Positions 36,021 to 45,565 of a stretch of 64,000 bases of DNA are shown piece after piece. Positions within the stretch are counted from its first letter, which is position 1. Each line of letters starts with the position of its first letter. Position numbers and translations under genes: made by a program. This stretch comes from an uncultured Alphaproteobacteria bacterium (GTDB taxonomy: Bacteria; Pseudomonadota; Alphaproteobacteria; Rhodobacterales; Rhodobacteraceae): contig CACHMT010000001.1 of the NCBI GenBank assembly GCA_902581005.1, positions 124,001 through 188,000 on the forward strand. Reading direction: 5' to 3'. The notes below the pieces were generated by a model. The model saw only the letters and a list, made by a program, of their open reading frames with translations. It ran no database searches and was not told where the DNA came from.

Positions 36021-36773
36021 ATGATTGAACTTAAAAACGTTTCTAAACATTTTGGTGGCATAAAAGCTGTCGAAGATGTTTCTCTGAATATACGAGAAGG
36101 GTCTATAACTGGTTTAATTGGCCCTAATGGTGCAGGAAAAACAACGCTTTTCAACATTATTGCTGGATTTTATACTCCTGATTTTGGTGAAATAAAGTTT
36201 GAAGGAAGTAATATTAGTGGCCTGCGATCTGATGAACTTTTTCAAAAAGGTATCCTTAGAACCTTTCAAATTGCCCACGAATTTGAAAATTTAACCGTTA
36301 GAGAAAACCTGATGATGGTACCAGGCAGCCAAATTGGAGAAAGCATTCTACATACTTGGATCGCTAGAAATAGAATAAAGATTCAAGAAAAAGAAAATCA
36401 CACAAAAGCCACTAAGGTTATGAAATTTCTTGATCTCGACCATTTAGAAAGTGAAAAGGCGGGAAGTTTATCAGGTGGTCAAAAGAAACTATTGGAATTG
36501 GGTCGAACTATGATGGTTGATGCAAAAATAGTACTTCTGGATGAGGTTGGAGCAGGGGTGAATAAAACACTTCTTAAGAAAATTGGAGAATCAATAAAGA
36601 AACTCAATAAGGAATTAGGCTACACATTTTTTATGATTGAACATGACATTGATTTTATATCATCGCTCTGTGATCCTGTTATCGTTATGACTGACGGATC
36701 AGTATTGACGCAAGGTACCGTTAACGAAATAAAAAACGATGATAGAGTTATCGAAGCTTATTTAGGAAATTAA
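36021..36773 (+). CDS. livG: Branched-chain-amino-acid-type ABC transporter ATP-binding protein (LivG type)
   Basis: One of two ATPases of the importer. Walker A is GPNGAGKTTL near residues 35-44, the signature is LSGGQKKLLELGR, and Walker B is IVLLDEVGAGV, where LDEVGAG rather than LDEPxAG is a small variation. I start it at ATG 36021; the frame is open to 35991, but that codon is inside the terminator hairpin. Order binding protein-LivG-LivF-LivH-LivM differs from the classic HMGF order but is a familiar shuffle. Confidence 0.93.
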   Translation: MIELKNVSKHFGGIKAVEDVSLNIREGSITGLIGPNGAGKTTLFNIIAGFYTPDFGEIKFEGSNISGLRSDELFQKGILRTFQIAHEFENLTVRENLMMVPGSQIGESILHTWIARNRIKIQEKENHTKATKVMKFLDLDHLESEKAGSLSGGQKKLLELGRTMMVDAKIVLLDEVGAGVNKTLLKKIGESIKKLNKELGYTFFMIEHDIDFISSLCDPVIVMTDGSVLTQGTVNEIKNDDRVIEAYLGN

Positions 36774-36782
36774 GAGAATTAA

Positions 36783-37484
36783 ATGTTCCTTAGTGCAGAA
36801 AACATGTTGGGTGGATACGGCGAGACAACGATTCTCAACGATTGCTCAATAAGTGTTAAAAAAGGTGAAATTGCTGTTATCGTTGGCCCCAATGGGGCTG
36901 GAAAATCAACGGCCATGAAAGCTATATTTGGAATGCTTGATTTAAAAGCAGGAAATATAATTTTTGATGGCAAGGATATTACCGATCTAAAACCGCAAGA
37001 AAGAGTAAAAAGCGGAATGGGCTTCGTTCCTCAGACACATAACGTTTTCACATCGATGACTGTTATGGAGAATTTGGAGATAGGAGGTTTTACAAACCAA
37101 GCAAATTTGTCAAAAAATATCAGTGAGGTTTTTAAGTTATTTCCTGTGCTAAAAGAAAAACAAAAACAGCTAGTTGGAGAGTTATCTGGGGGGCAGAGGC
37201 AACAAGTTGCTGTTGGAAGAGCTCTTATGACTAACCCAAAACTTCTTATGCTAGACGAACCGACAGCTGGCGTATCACCATTGGTAGTCAAAGAGCTATT
37301 TGAAAAAATAATCTCGATAGCAAAAACAGGAATAGCCATTTTAATGGTAGAACAGAATGCTAGGCAAGCTCTAGAGATAGCAGATAATGGTTTTGTTTTA
37401 GTACAAGGTGAAAATAAATATACAGATAAAGGTTCTAAACTCCTTTCAAATAAAGAAGTAAGAAAGGCGTTTTTAGGTGGATAA
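36783..37484 (+). CDS. livF: Branched-chain-amino-acid-type ABC transporter ATP-binding protein (LivF type)
   Basis: Second ATPase of the importer. Walker A GPNGAGKST lies around residues 37-45; the signature LSGGQRQQVAVGRALM and Walker B LLMLDEPTAGVSP are canonical, as is the FVPQTHNVFTSMTVMENL Q-loop region. At 233 residues it is the usual LivF length. It starts 9 bp after livG, and its stop directly abuts the livH start codon, so the genes are translated from one message. Confidence 0.94.
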   Translation: MFLSAENMLGGYGETTILNDCSISVKKGEIAVIVGPNGAGKSTAMKAIFGMLDLKAGNIIFDGKDITDLKPQERVKSGMGFVPQTHNVFTSMTVMENLEIGGFTNQANLSKNISEVFKLFPVLKEKQKQLVGELSGGQRQQVAVGRALMTNPKLLMLDEPTAGVSPLVVKELFEKIISIAKTGIAILMVEQNARQALEIADNGFVLVQGENKYTDKGSKLLSNKEVRKAFLGG

Positions 37485-38495
37485 ATGGATTTTTTAAACG
37501 CTCTCGCTTTAATAACAAATTATATATTATTACCTGGCTTTACCTATGGAAGTCAGTTGGCTCTTGGAGCTTTGGGTGTCACGTTGATTTACGCAGTACT
37601 GCGTTTTTCTAATTTTGCGCATGGAGAGCTTATGTCATTTGGTGCAATGATTTGTATTCTGTTTACTTGGCTTGGCCAAAGCTATGGAATTAGCTTTGGC
37701 GTTTTGCCAACTGCACTAATATTTCTGCCGATTGCAATTGGCTTTACTGCGATTTATTGTTTCTTCATAGAAAAGTTTGTTTTTGCTTATTATCGCAGAA
37801 AAAAATCAGACCCTATCATTTTTCTTATTGCGTCGATTGGAGTAATGTTTTTTACAGCCGGGTTAATTAGATTTATTATAGGACCTAGTGATCAAAACTT
37901 TAATGACGGTGTTCGCTTTATATTTAATGTGAGAGAATTTAAAGCATTCACAGGATTGGATGAAGGTTTTGGACTGAAGACATCTCAAGCTATAACTATA
38001 TTAACGACTATAATACTCTGCTCAGTTTTGTTTGTTTTTCTTAATAAAACGCGCACCGGAAAATCCATGAGAGCTTTTTCCGACAATGAAGATTTGGCTC
38101 TACTTTCGGGAATTGACCCCAATAAGGTTGTTTTATTAACATGGGTTATTGCAGGTGGTTTGGCAACTTTTGCAGGGGTTTTATATGGCTTAGATAAAAT
38201 TTATAAACCGTTTATATTTTTGCAAATGTTGCTACCAATTTTTTCTGCTGCTATCGTAGGTGGTGTAGGAAACCCAATTGGAGCTGTCGTTGGGGGTTAC
38301 GTTATTGCACTTTCAGAGTTATTTGTGACTTTTGCTTACAGAAAAGTTCTAGCCTACTTATTGCCCGAGAGTATGGAACCAGCAGGAATGATGCAGTTTT
38401 TATCCACCGATTATAAATTTGCAGTTTCCTTTATTATATTAGTCATTGTATTGATTGTAAGGCCAACAGGAATCTTTAGAGGAAAAACTATATGA
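37485..38495 (+). CDS. livH: Branched-chain-amino-acid-type ABC transporter permease (LivH type)
   Basis: Inner-membrane permease with about eight to nine hydrophobic segments. ALGALGVTLIYAVLRFSNFAHGELM near the N-terminus and the coupling EAA-like region around AFSDNEDLALLSGID fit the LivH group. GGVGNPIGAVVGGYVIAL near residue 260 is the conserved permease motif. At 336 residues it is somewhat longer than the 290-300 of E. coli LivH. It directly abuts livF and overlaps livM by 4 bp (ATGA). Confidence 0.93.
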   Translation: MDFLNALALITNYILLPGFTYGSQLALGALGVTLIYAVLRFSNFAHGELMSFGAMICILFTWLGQSYGISFGVLPTALIFLPIAIGFTAIYCFFIEKFVFAYYRRKKSDPIIFLIASIGVMFFTAGLIRFIIGPSDQNFNDGVRFIFNVREFKAFTGLDEGFGLKTSQAITILTTIILCSVLFVFLNKTRTGKSMRAFSDNEDLALLSGIDPNKVVLLTWVIAGGLATFAGVLYGLDKIYKPFIFLQMLLPIFSAAIVGGVGNPIGAVVGGYVIALSELFVTFAYRKVLAYLLPESMEPAGMMQFLSTDYKFAVSFIILVIVLIVRPTGIFRGKTI

Positions 38496-39799
38496 ATGAT
38501 GTAATGCGCAGATCTTTAGTTTTTTCAACATTTGCTGTAGCAATTGTATTTATAGGTTTCATTCAGAGTTGGAATGTAGCTTTAGGAATTTTTAATCTGT
38601 GTCTTATTTCAGCTACAATGGCCCTGGGCGTGAATATTCAACTTGGCTATGCTGGAATATTTAATGCCGGTGTTATGGGCTTTGCGGCTCTAGGCGGACT
38701 TTCGGCTGTTATAATATCCTATAAACCCGTATCTGAAACAATCAGTTTAGGGGGGCTTGGTATATTAATATGTATTCTAATCTTACTTTTAGGGACAGTA
38801 TTGGGAGTTATTGTTTATAAGTCGAACCTTAGTCAAGCTTATAAAAAAATACTTTTTCCACTTATAATCATTGTTGTACTTCTTTTACTAAATTTAATCG
38901 GTGCACCTGCAGTTGAAAGGATCGAAGCTTTTGAGCCAGCGGCATCTGGGTTTCTGGGGGGTTTCGGCTTGCCTATTATTTTATCTTGGATAGTTGGGGG
39001 TGTAATAGCCGGTCTTGTAGCTTATCTTATTGGAAAAATTACACTTGGTTTAAGGAGTGATTACTTGGCTATTGCTACACTGGGTATAGCAGAAGTGATT
39101 ATTTATATTTTGAAAAATGAAGATTGGCTTACTAGAGGAGTTAAAAATGTAAATGGTCTTCCAAGACCTGTTCCCTACGAAATTGATTTACAAGAAAGTA
39201 CATGGTTCATAGAGCTATGCCAAAATTTTGGTTTTCCTTTAGTGGAGACCTCTTCGATAGTTGTGAAATTAAGCTATTGCTTTTTATTTTCGATTGTAGT
39301 GCTAACGCTATTTATTTTATCTGAAGTAGCACTGAAATCTCCATGGGGGCGGATGATGCGTGCAATTAGAGACAACGAAATCTCAGCTAGAGCTATGGGG
39401 AAAAATGTAAAAGCTCGACATCTGGAAATTTTTATCCTTGGCTCGGCTATTATAGGGCTTGCGGGGGCAATGCTTACTACTCTGGAAGGACAGTTTACGC
39501 CAACTACATATCAGCCCCTAAGATTTACTTTTACAGTCTGGGTCATGGTAATTATCGGAGGCACGGGAAATAACTATGGGTCTTTGATAGGTGGATTTCT
39601 TGTTTGGTTTTTATGGGTTGAAGCAGAGCCATTAGGTCTATATTTGGTAGAATTAATTACATCACCATTGAGTGAAACAAACCCTCTTAGGACACAGCTA
39701 ATAACTAACGCCGCACATATGCGGTACATGATGATGGGCCTATTGTTATTATTAGTTTTAAGGTTTGCTCCAAAAGGTATTTTTCCAGAAGGCAGATAG
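38492..39799 (+). CDS. livM: Branched-chain-amino-acid-type ABC transporter permease (LivM type)
   Basis: Second permease subunit, with about ten hydrophobic segments. It has the LivM marks LGYAGIFNAGVMGFAALG near 50, LRSDYLAIATLGIAEV, the coupling segment MMRAIRDNEISARAMGKNV, and GGTGNNYGSLIGGFLVW. At 435 residues it is longer than many LivM proteins owing to a loop and extra helices in the first half. It overlaps livH by 4 bp, and the methyltransferase-type gene starts 8 bp after it. Confidence 0.93.
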   Translation: MNDVMRRSLVFSTFAVAIVFIGFIQSWNVALGIFNLCLISATMALGVNIQLGYAGIFNAGVMGFAALGGLSAVIISYKPVSETISLGGLGILICILILLLGTVLGVIVYKSNLSQAYKKILFPLIIIVVLLLLNLIGAPAVERIEAFEPAASGFLGGFGLPIILSWIVGGVIAGLVAYLIGKITLGLRSDYLAIATLGIAEVIIYILKNEDWLTRGVKNVNGLPRPVPYEIDLQESTWFIELCQNFGFPLVETSSIVVKLSYCFLFSIVVLTLFILSEVALKSPWGRMMRAIRDNEISARAMGKNVKARHLEIFILGSAIIGLAGAMLTTLEGQFTPTTYQPLRFTFTVWVMVIIGGTGNNYGSLIGGFLVWFLWVEAEPLGLYLVELITSPLSETNPLRTQLITNAAHMRYMMMGLLLLLVLRFAPKGIFPEGR

Positions 39800-39807
39800 G
39801 ATATTAA

Positions 39808-40716
39808 ATGCAAAAAAAAATTATACTTCTTGATGGTGGAATGGGACAAGAACTTATAAAAAATTCAAAGTCAAAACCTCATCCACTTTGGTCAACATAT
39901 GTTATGTCAGAGGAACCTGAACTTGTAAAAAAAGCACATATAGATTTTATCGAAGCGGGAGCCAGTGTTATTACACTTAATACCTATTCGACAACTCCTG
40001 AGAGATTAGAGGCTAATGATTTATCAGATAAATTCAGTTTTTTTCATAAGAAAGCTATTGATTTGGCCATGGAGGCAATTGAACACACGCAAAAAAATGT
40101 ACTTATTGCAGGGTGTCTTCCTCCTTTAGTATGGAGTTATCGGCCAGATAAAGCTCCTGATTATGAAAGATGTGTTGACTTATATTTACAAATAGTTAGG
40201 GAGCAAAAAGACTATGTAGATCTTTTCATTTGCGAAACCATGGCATCGTTAAAAGAGGCGAAGGCTGCAGTTTCGGCCGCAAAGACCAGCGGAAAACCTG
40301 TTTGGTGCGGATTAACACTTGAGGATAATGAAAATTGTGAATTGAGATCAGGTGAAAGATTACTGGACAGTGTAATTGCGTTACAGTCTTTTGGACAAGA
40401 AGAGTTTTTACTTAATTGCTCATTTCCTGAAGTCATCAACAAGGGCATTGACATTCTAAGCAAAAACACTAACTTTTTCGGAGGCTATGCAAATGGTTTT
40501 ACATCAATAGAACCCTTAAAGACAGCCAGCAATGTATCCGTATTATCAGCTAGAACTGATTTAGGGCCTGAAGAGTACTCTAAATACGCATTAAATTGGG
40601 CTAACCAAGGCGCGTCCGTTGTTGGAGGTTGTTGTGAGATCGGACCAACCCACATAAAATATTTACATGATATTTTAATCGAAAAAGACTTTGAGATCGT
40701 TACTTCTTTAAGCTGA
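39808..40716 (+). CDS. Homocysteine S-methyltransferase family protein
   Basis: Zinc-dependent methyl transfer to homocysteine, donor unknown (S-methylmethionine, betaine or a sulfonium compound in known relatives). Residues DGGMGQEL open the TIM barrel. The zinc ligands are Cys204 (LLNCSFPE) and the Cys275-Cys276 pair (GGCCEIGP). At 302 residues it is like MmuM/BHMT catalytic domains and far shorter than MetH. It is the last gene of the importer cluster, 8 bp after livM, which suggests the importer may bring in its methyl donor or a related compound (inference). It overlaps the 3' end of glpK. Confidence 0.85.
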   Translation: MQKKIILLDGGMGQELIKNSKSKPHPLWSTYVMSEEPELVKKAHIDFIEAGASVITLNTYSTTPERLEANDLSDKFSFFHKKAIDLAMEAIEHTQKNVLIAGCLPPLVWSYRPDKAPDYERCVDLYLQIVREQKDYVDLFICETMASLKEAKAAVSAAKTSGKPVWCGLTLEDNENCELRSGERLLDSVIALQSFGQEEFLLNCSFPEVINKGIDILSKNTNFFGGYANGFTSIEPLKTASNVSVLSARTDLGPEEYSKYALNWANQGASVVGGCCEIGPTHIKYLHDILIEKDFEIVTSLS

Positions 40717-42198
40717 AATTCTCGTTCTTCCTATCGCTTTTTTCCAACCCTCATATTTCTTATCGCGTTCGTCTGGAGAAAGTTTGGGAGAAAATTTCTC
40801 CTTGAGAGTCCACTCTTCTTCAAACGCTTCCAACTGATTATATAGACCTATTTTCATACCTGCCAACCATGCTACCCCTTTTGCGGTAGACTCCTGTATA
40901 TCAGGTGTATTGATCTCTACTCCTGTAAGGTTAGCCAAGATTTTCATCGTTAAACTTGATTGGGTCATCCCACCATCTACGCGCAACTTTATATGCCCTC
41001 TTTCCATCCCATCTACATCTTTTATCATGGCTTCTAGTAAGTCTCTCGTTTGAAAGCCAACACTCTCGAGAGCTGCCAAAGCAATCTCTTCTCTCCCTGT
41101 ATCTCTCAATAATCCAAAAATCGCCCCACGTGCATTTGGGTCCCAATACGGTGCGCCCAACCCCGTAAAAGCTGGAACAAAATAAATTTCTTGATCTTTT
41201 GCTTCCGATGCGAGCTTACCCACTTGGTCTGCTTTATCTATAATTTTAATCGAGTCTCTAAGCCATTGGACAACGGCACCGGCAATGAATATTGACCCTT
41301 CTAGAGCATAACAAATCCTCCCGCCTATTTTATACGCTATAGTTGACAAAAGCTTATTTTTACTCAGTACAAATTGATCTCCTGTGTTTAGTAGCGCAAA
41401 ACATCCTGTTCCATAAGTAGATTTAATCATGCCCTTTTGAAAACATGCTTGGCCTATTGTTGCGGCTTGTTGATCACCAGCAACTCCTTTAATCGGTATT
41501 GGAGAACCAAGTATTTCTGACGCCATAACTCCAAAATCATCAGCACATTCTTTTACATTTGGAAGAATTTTTTTGGGCACATCTAGATCACTGAGAATAT
41601 CGCTGTCCCATTCTAAACTCTTGATATTAAATAACATGGTTCTGGATGCATTGGTTATATCAGTTGAATGACTTTTTTTATTGGTAAGTCTCCAAATCAA
41701 ATAGCAATCAATCGTACCAAATAATAATTTTCCAGAATTTGCCATAGTTCGTTCAGGGTCATACTTATCTAGAAGCCACTTAACTTTTGTTGCGGAAAAA
41801 TAGGGGTCGATTAGTAAGCCCGTCTTTTGTTGATAAACTCTCTCTTTCCCAATTTTTTTTAGTTCATCGCAAAATTCAGAAGTACGCCTATCCTGCCATA
41901 CTATTGCTTTAGAAAGCGCTTGACCCGTTTCAGCATTCCATATAGCTGTAGTTTCTCTTTGGTTTGTAATCCCAATACTTAAAATATCTTGCGAAGATAT
42001 TTTCGCTCCTTTTACAGCATCACGTACTGTAGCAATGACAGTTGCATAAATTTCTTCTAGATCATGCTCCACCCAACCAGCAAAAGGAAAAAATTGCTCT
42101 ATTTCCTTTTGAGATGACGCCACTATTTGTAAATATTTGTCGAAGACTATAGCTCTAGTTGATGTTGTCCCTTGGTCAATCGCTAGAACGTAACTCAT
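40708..42198 (-). CDS. glpK: Glycerol kinase
   Basis: Phosphorylates glycerol to sn-glycerol 3-phosphate. The FGGY-family signatures are clear: DQGTTSTRAIVFD at the N-terminus, INQRETTAIWN-type substrate segment, GVAGDQQAATIGQ, and the FVPAFTGLGAPYWDPNARGAIFGL region. At 496 residues it is full length. It follows glpD by 13 bp in a leftward terC-glpD-glpK unit. No glycerol facilitator, glpR or ugp transporter genes are in the window, so uptake may be by diffusion or encoded elsewhere. Confidence 0.97.
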   Translation of the reverse strand: MSYVLAIDQGTTSTRAIVFDKYLQIVASSQKEIEQFFPFAGWVEHDLEEIYATVIATVRDAVKGAKISSQDILSIGITNQRETTAIWNAETGQALSKAIVWQDRRTSEFCDELKKIGKERVYQQKTGLLIDPYFSATKVKWLLDKYDPERTMANSGKLLFGTIDCYLIWRLTNKKSHSTDITNASRTMLFNIKSLEWDSDILSDLDVPKKILPNVKECADDFGVMASEILGSPIPIKGVAGDQQAATIGQACFQKGMIKSTYGTGCFALLNTGDQFVLSKNKLLSTIAYKIGGRICYALEGSIFIAGAVVQWLRDSIKIIDKADQVGKLASEAKDQEIYFVPAFTGLGAPYWDPNARGAIFGLLRDTGREEIALAALESVGFQTRDLLEAMIKDVDGMERGHIKLRVDGGMTQSSLTMKILANLTGVEINTPDIQESTAKGVAWLAGMKIGLYNQLEAFEEEWTLKEKFSPKLSPDERDKKYEGWKKAIGRTRISA

Positions 42199-42211
42199 AG
42201 TAAGACTTTCT

Positions 42212-43714
42212 CTAATTTAATTTTTTTATGTAGGAACTAAGGTCCCTTATCTGCTTACTCGACAATCGTAACCCAAGCTTACTTCTTCTCCAAATCAAAT
42301 CCTCAACACATCTAGCATGCTCTTGATTAATATACCAAAGTACTTCCCTTTCCGTTAGATCAGATCCGAAATTCCTACCTAAGTCTTTTTTTGTCTTAGC
42401 CTTGCCTAAAACTTTTTCAACATCTGTCCCAAATGTTTTAAATAATCTTTCTGCCCAGTTTCTATTTAAGAACTTGTATTTTTTCAATATACCTACAATA
42501 AGTTTCTCTTTATCCTCTAATTTGAAACCACCACCCGGTAAGTGTTTTGTCGCAGTCCATTCCTTTCTTTTTAAATTTAATAATGCTGTGATTTTAGAAA
42601 CAGCTTTTTCAGCCAGTTTTCGATATGTTGTGATTTTCCCTCCATAAACGATAAGGAGTACTGCTCCTTTCTTTTCTTCAAGTTGAAAGGAATAATCTCT
42701 ACTGGCATTTCGTGCCTCTACATTCTTGTTTTCGTACAAAGCCCTCACTCCAGAGTAATCCCAAACAATGTCTTTTTTTGTTAATTTTCTTTGAAAATAA
42801 CCCGAAGCAAAATTACACAAATAATCTTTTTCCTCATCGGAACACTTAACTTCGTTACCCATTTTGTGCTCAACTTCAGTTGTTCCAATTAGGGTAAAAT
42901 CGTTTTCATAGGGTATGCTAAATATTATTCTTCCATCTTTTCCTTGGAATATATATGCACTATTGTGATTAAAAAGCTTTCTTACAACTATGTGGCTTCC
43001 CTTTATTAGTCTTACCATTACTTGATTATTTTTATTTTTTTCCAGTTGACTCAAAGAATTGACCCAAGGACCCATAGTATTTATTAAGACCCTAGTTTTT
43101 ACCTCGAATGACCTATCCTTTGATTTAATAGAAACAAGCCAATAACCATTTTTTCTTTGAACGTTAGTTACTCTGGAATAAGAGAATGCTTTTGCTCCTT
43201 TTTTTTCTGCATCCAAAATATTTAGTAGAACTAATCGCGAATCTTCCACCCAGCAATCTGTATACGCTAGTCCTCTTGTGAAAGATTTGTCCAAACAACT
43301 ACCAACTGTATTATTTCGCAAATTGATACCAACACTTTTTGAAAGTTTCGTTGAACCCGCCAAGAGATCATAGATATATAATCCAAGCCGTAAAATCCAA
43401 TAGGGTCTCAGGTTTTTGTTGTGGGGAAGTATAAATTTTACTGGCCAGCTAATATGAGGCATGAGATTAAGGAGCAAGTCACGTTCACGAAGAGACTCTT
43501 TTACAAGCCTAAACTGATAAGATTCTAAGTATCTCAATCCACCATGAAATAATTTTGTGGATGAAGAGGACGTCGCTGAGCCAAAATCACCCATATCAGC
43601 CAACCCACACTTATACCCACGGCCTGCGGCGTCTCTTAAAATTCCTGCACCATTTACTCCGCCACCTATAACAAAAATGTCAAAGTCGTTTTCATCCAAT
43701 GTTTTTTTCTTCAT
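42212..43714 (-). CDS. glpD: Aerobic glycerol-3-phosphate dehydrogenase
   Basis: Membrane-associated flavoenzyme that oxidises glycerol 3-phosphate to dihydroxyacetone phosphate and passes electrons to ubiquinone. The FAD-binding VIGGGVNGAGILRDAAGRG is at residues about 15-33, followed by SSSTKLFHGGLRYLE. The C-terminal DAO_C-type helical domain includes EVLWYINQEHARCVEDLIWRR. At 500 residues it is normal. It lies between terC (5-bp gap) and glpK (13-bp gap), so the two glycerol genes are expressed together. Confidence 0.97.
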   Translation of the reverse strand: MKKKTLDENDFDIFVIGGGVNGAGILRDAAGRGYKCGLADMGDFGSATSSSSTKLFHGGLRYLESYQFRLVKESLRERDLLLNLMPHISWPVKFILPHNKNLRPYWILRLGLYIYDLLAGSTKLSKSVGINLRNNTVGSCLDKSFTRGLAYTDCWVEDSRLVLLNILDAEKKGAKAFSYSRVTNVQRKNGYWLVSIKSKDRSFEVKTRVLINTMGPWVNSLSQLEKNKNNQVMVRLIKGSHIVVRKLFNHNSAYIFQGKDGRIIFSIPYENDFTLIGTTEVEHKMGNEVKCSDEEKDYLCNFASGYFQRKLTKKDIVWDYSGVRALYENKNVEARNASRDYSFQLEEKKGAVLLIVYGGKITTYRKLAEKAVSKITALLNLKRKEWTATKHLPGGGFKLEDKEKLIVGILKKYKFLNRNWAERLFKTFGTDVEKVLGKAKTKKDLGRNFGSDLTEREVLWYINQEHARCVEDLIWRRSKLGLRLSSKQIRDLSSYIKKLN

Positions 43715-43719
43715 AAATC

Positions 43720-44325
43720 TTAGAGAATATGTAAAAGCTCAAACCAACCATCAACAAGCATCTTTACGGTTAGATAGACCAGGAAAATAAGTCCGATCCA
43801 CGAAAGCCATGGGAACTTCGTCATTACACGCATTATAATAGTTGCAAAAAACGCCATCAGTACTATGGCTAAAACGAGTCCAAACACTAATAATGCCGTA
43901 TCTTCTCTTGCTATGGCAGCAACAGCTACAACATTATCTAAAGACATTGAAATATCAGCGACCGCAATTGTGAATAACGCTTGTGAAAATTGTTGCTTTT
44001 CAGTCAGCTTTTCTGACAAATTGGACTTAATTTCTGGATCAGTTTTTTGGCCAGTATGACGGATTTCTTTAAAAAACCGCCAACAAACAAAAGCCAAAAG
44101 TAGTCCGCCGAAAATTAATATTCCAGGTATTTGAATTAAAAAAGATGCTATAGCTGCAAAGATAATTCTGAACCCTGCTGCTAATGCTAACCCCCAGAAA
44201 ATTACCCTCTTTCTAAACTTCTCTGATAAGCCAGCTGCAGCCATACCTATAATAATTGCATTATCGCCAGATAAAAATATATCAGCTAAAATGACTTGAG
44301 CCAGCTCGACTAGAGAAAAGTTCAT
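43720..44325 (-). CDS. TerC-family integral membrane protein
   Basis: Small membrane protein with about six to seven hydrophobic segments. DIFLSGDNAIIIGMAAAGL and ADISMSLDNVVAVAAIA are the paired Asp-containing helices that define the TerC/YjbE family, implicated in metal (often manganese) export. At 201 residues it is the short YjbE-like form. The gap upstream (93 bp) is too short for a full yybP-ykoY manganese riboswitch, and I see no such fold. It is the first gene of the unit with glpD and glpK; why it is coupled to glycerol use is unclear. Confidence 0.9.
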   Translation of the reverse strand: MNFSLVELAQVILADIFLSGDNAIIIGMAAAGLSEKFRKRVIFWGLALAAGFRIIFAAIASFLIQIPGILIFGGLLLAFVCWRFFKEIRHTGQKTDPEIKSNLSEKLTEKQQFSQALFTIAVADISMSLDNVVAVAAIAREDTALLVFGLVLAIVLMAFFATIIMRVMTKFPWLSWIGLIFLVYLTVKMLVDGWFELLHIL

Positions 44326-44350
44326 TGTGAATTAATTTTATTTATTGCTT

Positions 44351-44379
44351 TTGACACCTTCGGTTTAGTAGCTTATCGT
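44351..44379 (+). promoter_or_regulatory. Candidate sigma70 promoter for the first hydroxy-acid oxidase gene
   Basis: TTGACA (44351-44356, perfect) and TATCGT (44374-44379, four of six) are 17 bp apart, the ideal spacing, in the gap between divergent terC and the oxidase gene, about 40 bp before the ATG. Strand and location fit the rightward gene. Confidence 0.45.
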
Positions 44380-44418
44380 CAATATTTCAAATAAAATCTT
44401 CTACAAACACAAAATTTT

Positions 44419-45534
44419 ATGAAAAAAAGCTCTATACATAGTATGCAAGATGCTCGTCTCCTAGCAAAGAAAAGACTTCCTGCAATGATCTTTGATTATG
44501 TCGATGGAGTAGCACTTGAGGCAGACGGTTACTATTCCAATGCTGAGTACTTTAAATCACTTAAACTATCACAAAATGTGCTGGCTGGTGGCGGTGCTAA
44601 AGAAATTTCCAAACGAATATTGGGTAAATCATATGACCTACCTTTTGGTGTAGCGCCGATGGGTATGTGTAATCTTGTCAATTCAAAAGCGGATTATGCA
44701 ATTGGAAAATTAGCAAAAAAGTTTAATATTCCTGTTTGCTATTCTACAATGGCTTCCACATCACTAGAGAAAACTCTCAAGATCACTGGTGATTTAGGCT
44801 GGTTTCAACTCTATGTTTATGATGATTTAAAATCAGGGTTACTTTTAGCTAAAAGAGCACAAATCGCTGGTTACAAAACATTGATACTGACAGTTGATGT
44901 ACCTGAATTGGGTCGACGACCAAGAGAGCTAAAACATAATTTTTCAGCAAAGTTTAGACCAAATTACAAACAAATTATTGATTGCGCGATACATCCCAAA
45001 TGGAGTTTAGATCTTTTGGCAAATGGTATTCCCAGACCCCAAAACTTTGATAAGGATTTGAAGATAGACAGAAATAAACCAAGGGGAGCAGCCGATTGGG
45101 AATTTCTTAAAGACTTGAGAGCACTTTGGAAAGGTAAATTAATTATCAAAGGAATCCTTAACCCGAAAGATGCAAGAAAGGCAGAAAGTCTTGGAGTGGA
45201 TGCCATTTATGTATCCGGCCATGGCTCAAGACAGTTTGATAGTAGCCCAATCCCCGTACATCAAATATCGAAAATACGTAAGTCTATAAATAAAAATACC
45301 GTCTTGATATATGATACTGGGATAAGAAATGGAGAAGATATTCTTAAAGCGCTTTGTTTGGGGGCAGACTTCGTAATGATTGGGAAACATGCACTTTTTT
45401 CTATAGCAGCTGAAGGATTTGATGGCCTAGTCCAAATGACTAACAATCTAAAAAAAGAAATAGAAATAGCGATGGCTCAAATGGGCAATTTTGACATTAA
45501 CAAGCTAAATTCTAAATATTTAAATGACTTCTAA
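44419..45534 (+). CDS. FMN-dependent alpha-hydroxy-acid oxidase/dehydrogenase (first copy)
   Basis: Oxidises a 2-hydroxy acid such as lactate, glycolate or mandelate; substrate unknown. The TIM-barrel family signs are present: N-terminal FDYVDG tyrosine, FQLYV, TVDVPELGRRPRE, LIIKGIL lysine, and catalytic His-Arg in SGHGSRQFD, which varies from the usual SNHGGRQLD. DTGIRNGEDILKAL and VMIGK bind the FMN phosphate. At 371 residues it lacks a haem domain. The variant active-site loop suggests a substrate different from the second copy at 54.2-55.4 kb. It stands alone behind a good promoter. Confidence 0.9.
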   Translation: MKKSSIHSMQDARLLAKKRLPAMIFDYVDGVALEADGYYSNAEYFKSLKLSQNVLAGGGAKEISKRILGKSYDLPFGVAPMGMCNLVNSKADYAIGKLAKKFNIPVCYSTMASTSLEKTLKITGDLGWFQLYVYDDLKSGLLLAKRAQIAGYKTLILTVDVPELGRRPRELKHNFSAKFRPNYKQIIDCAIHPKWSLDLLANGIPRPQNFDKDLKIDRNKPRGAADWEFLKDLRALWKGKLIIKGILNPKDARKAESLGVDAIYVSGHGSRQFDSSPIPVHQISKIRKSINKNTVLIYDTGIRNGEDILKALCLGADFVMIGKHALFSIAAEGFDGLVQMTNNLKKEIEIAMAQMGNFDINKLNSKYLNDF

Positions 45535-45565
45535 AAGATGATTTACAATTTTCGTGCAGAAATGT

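Noticed and set aside
44326-44418. yybP-ykoY manganese riboswitch ahead of terC
   Set aside because: Only 93 bp is available, shared with a divergent promoter, and the conserved riboswitch loops are not visible.
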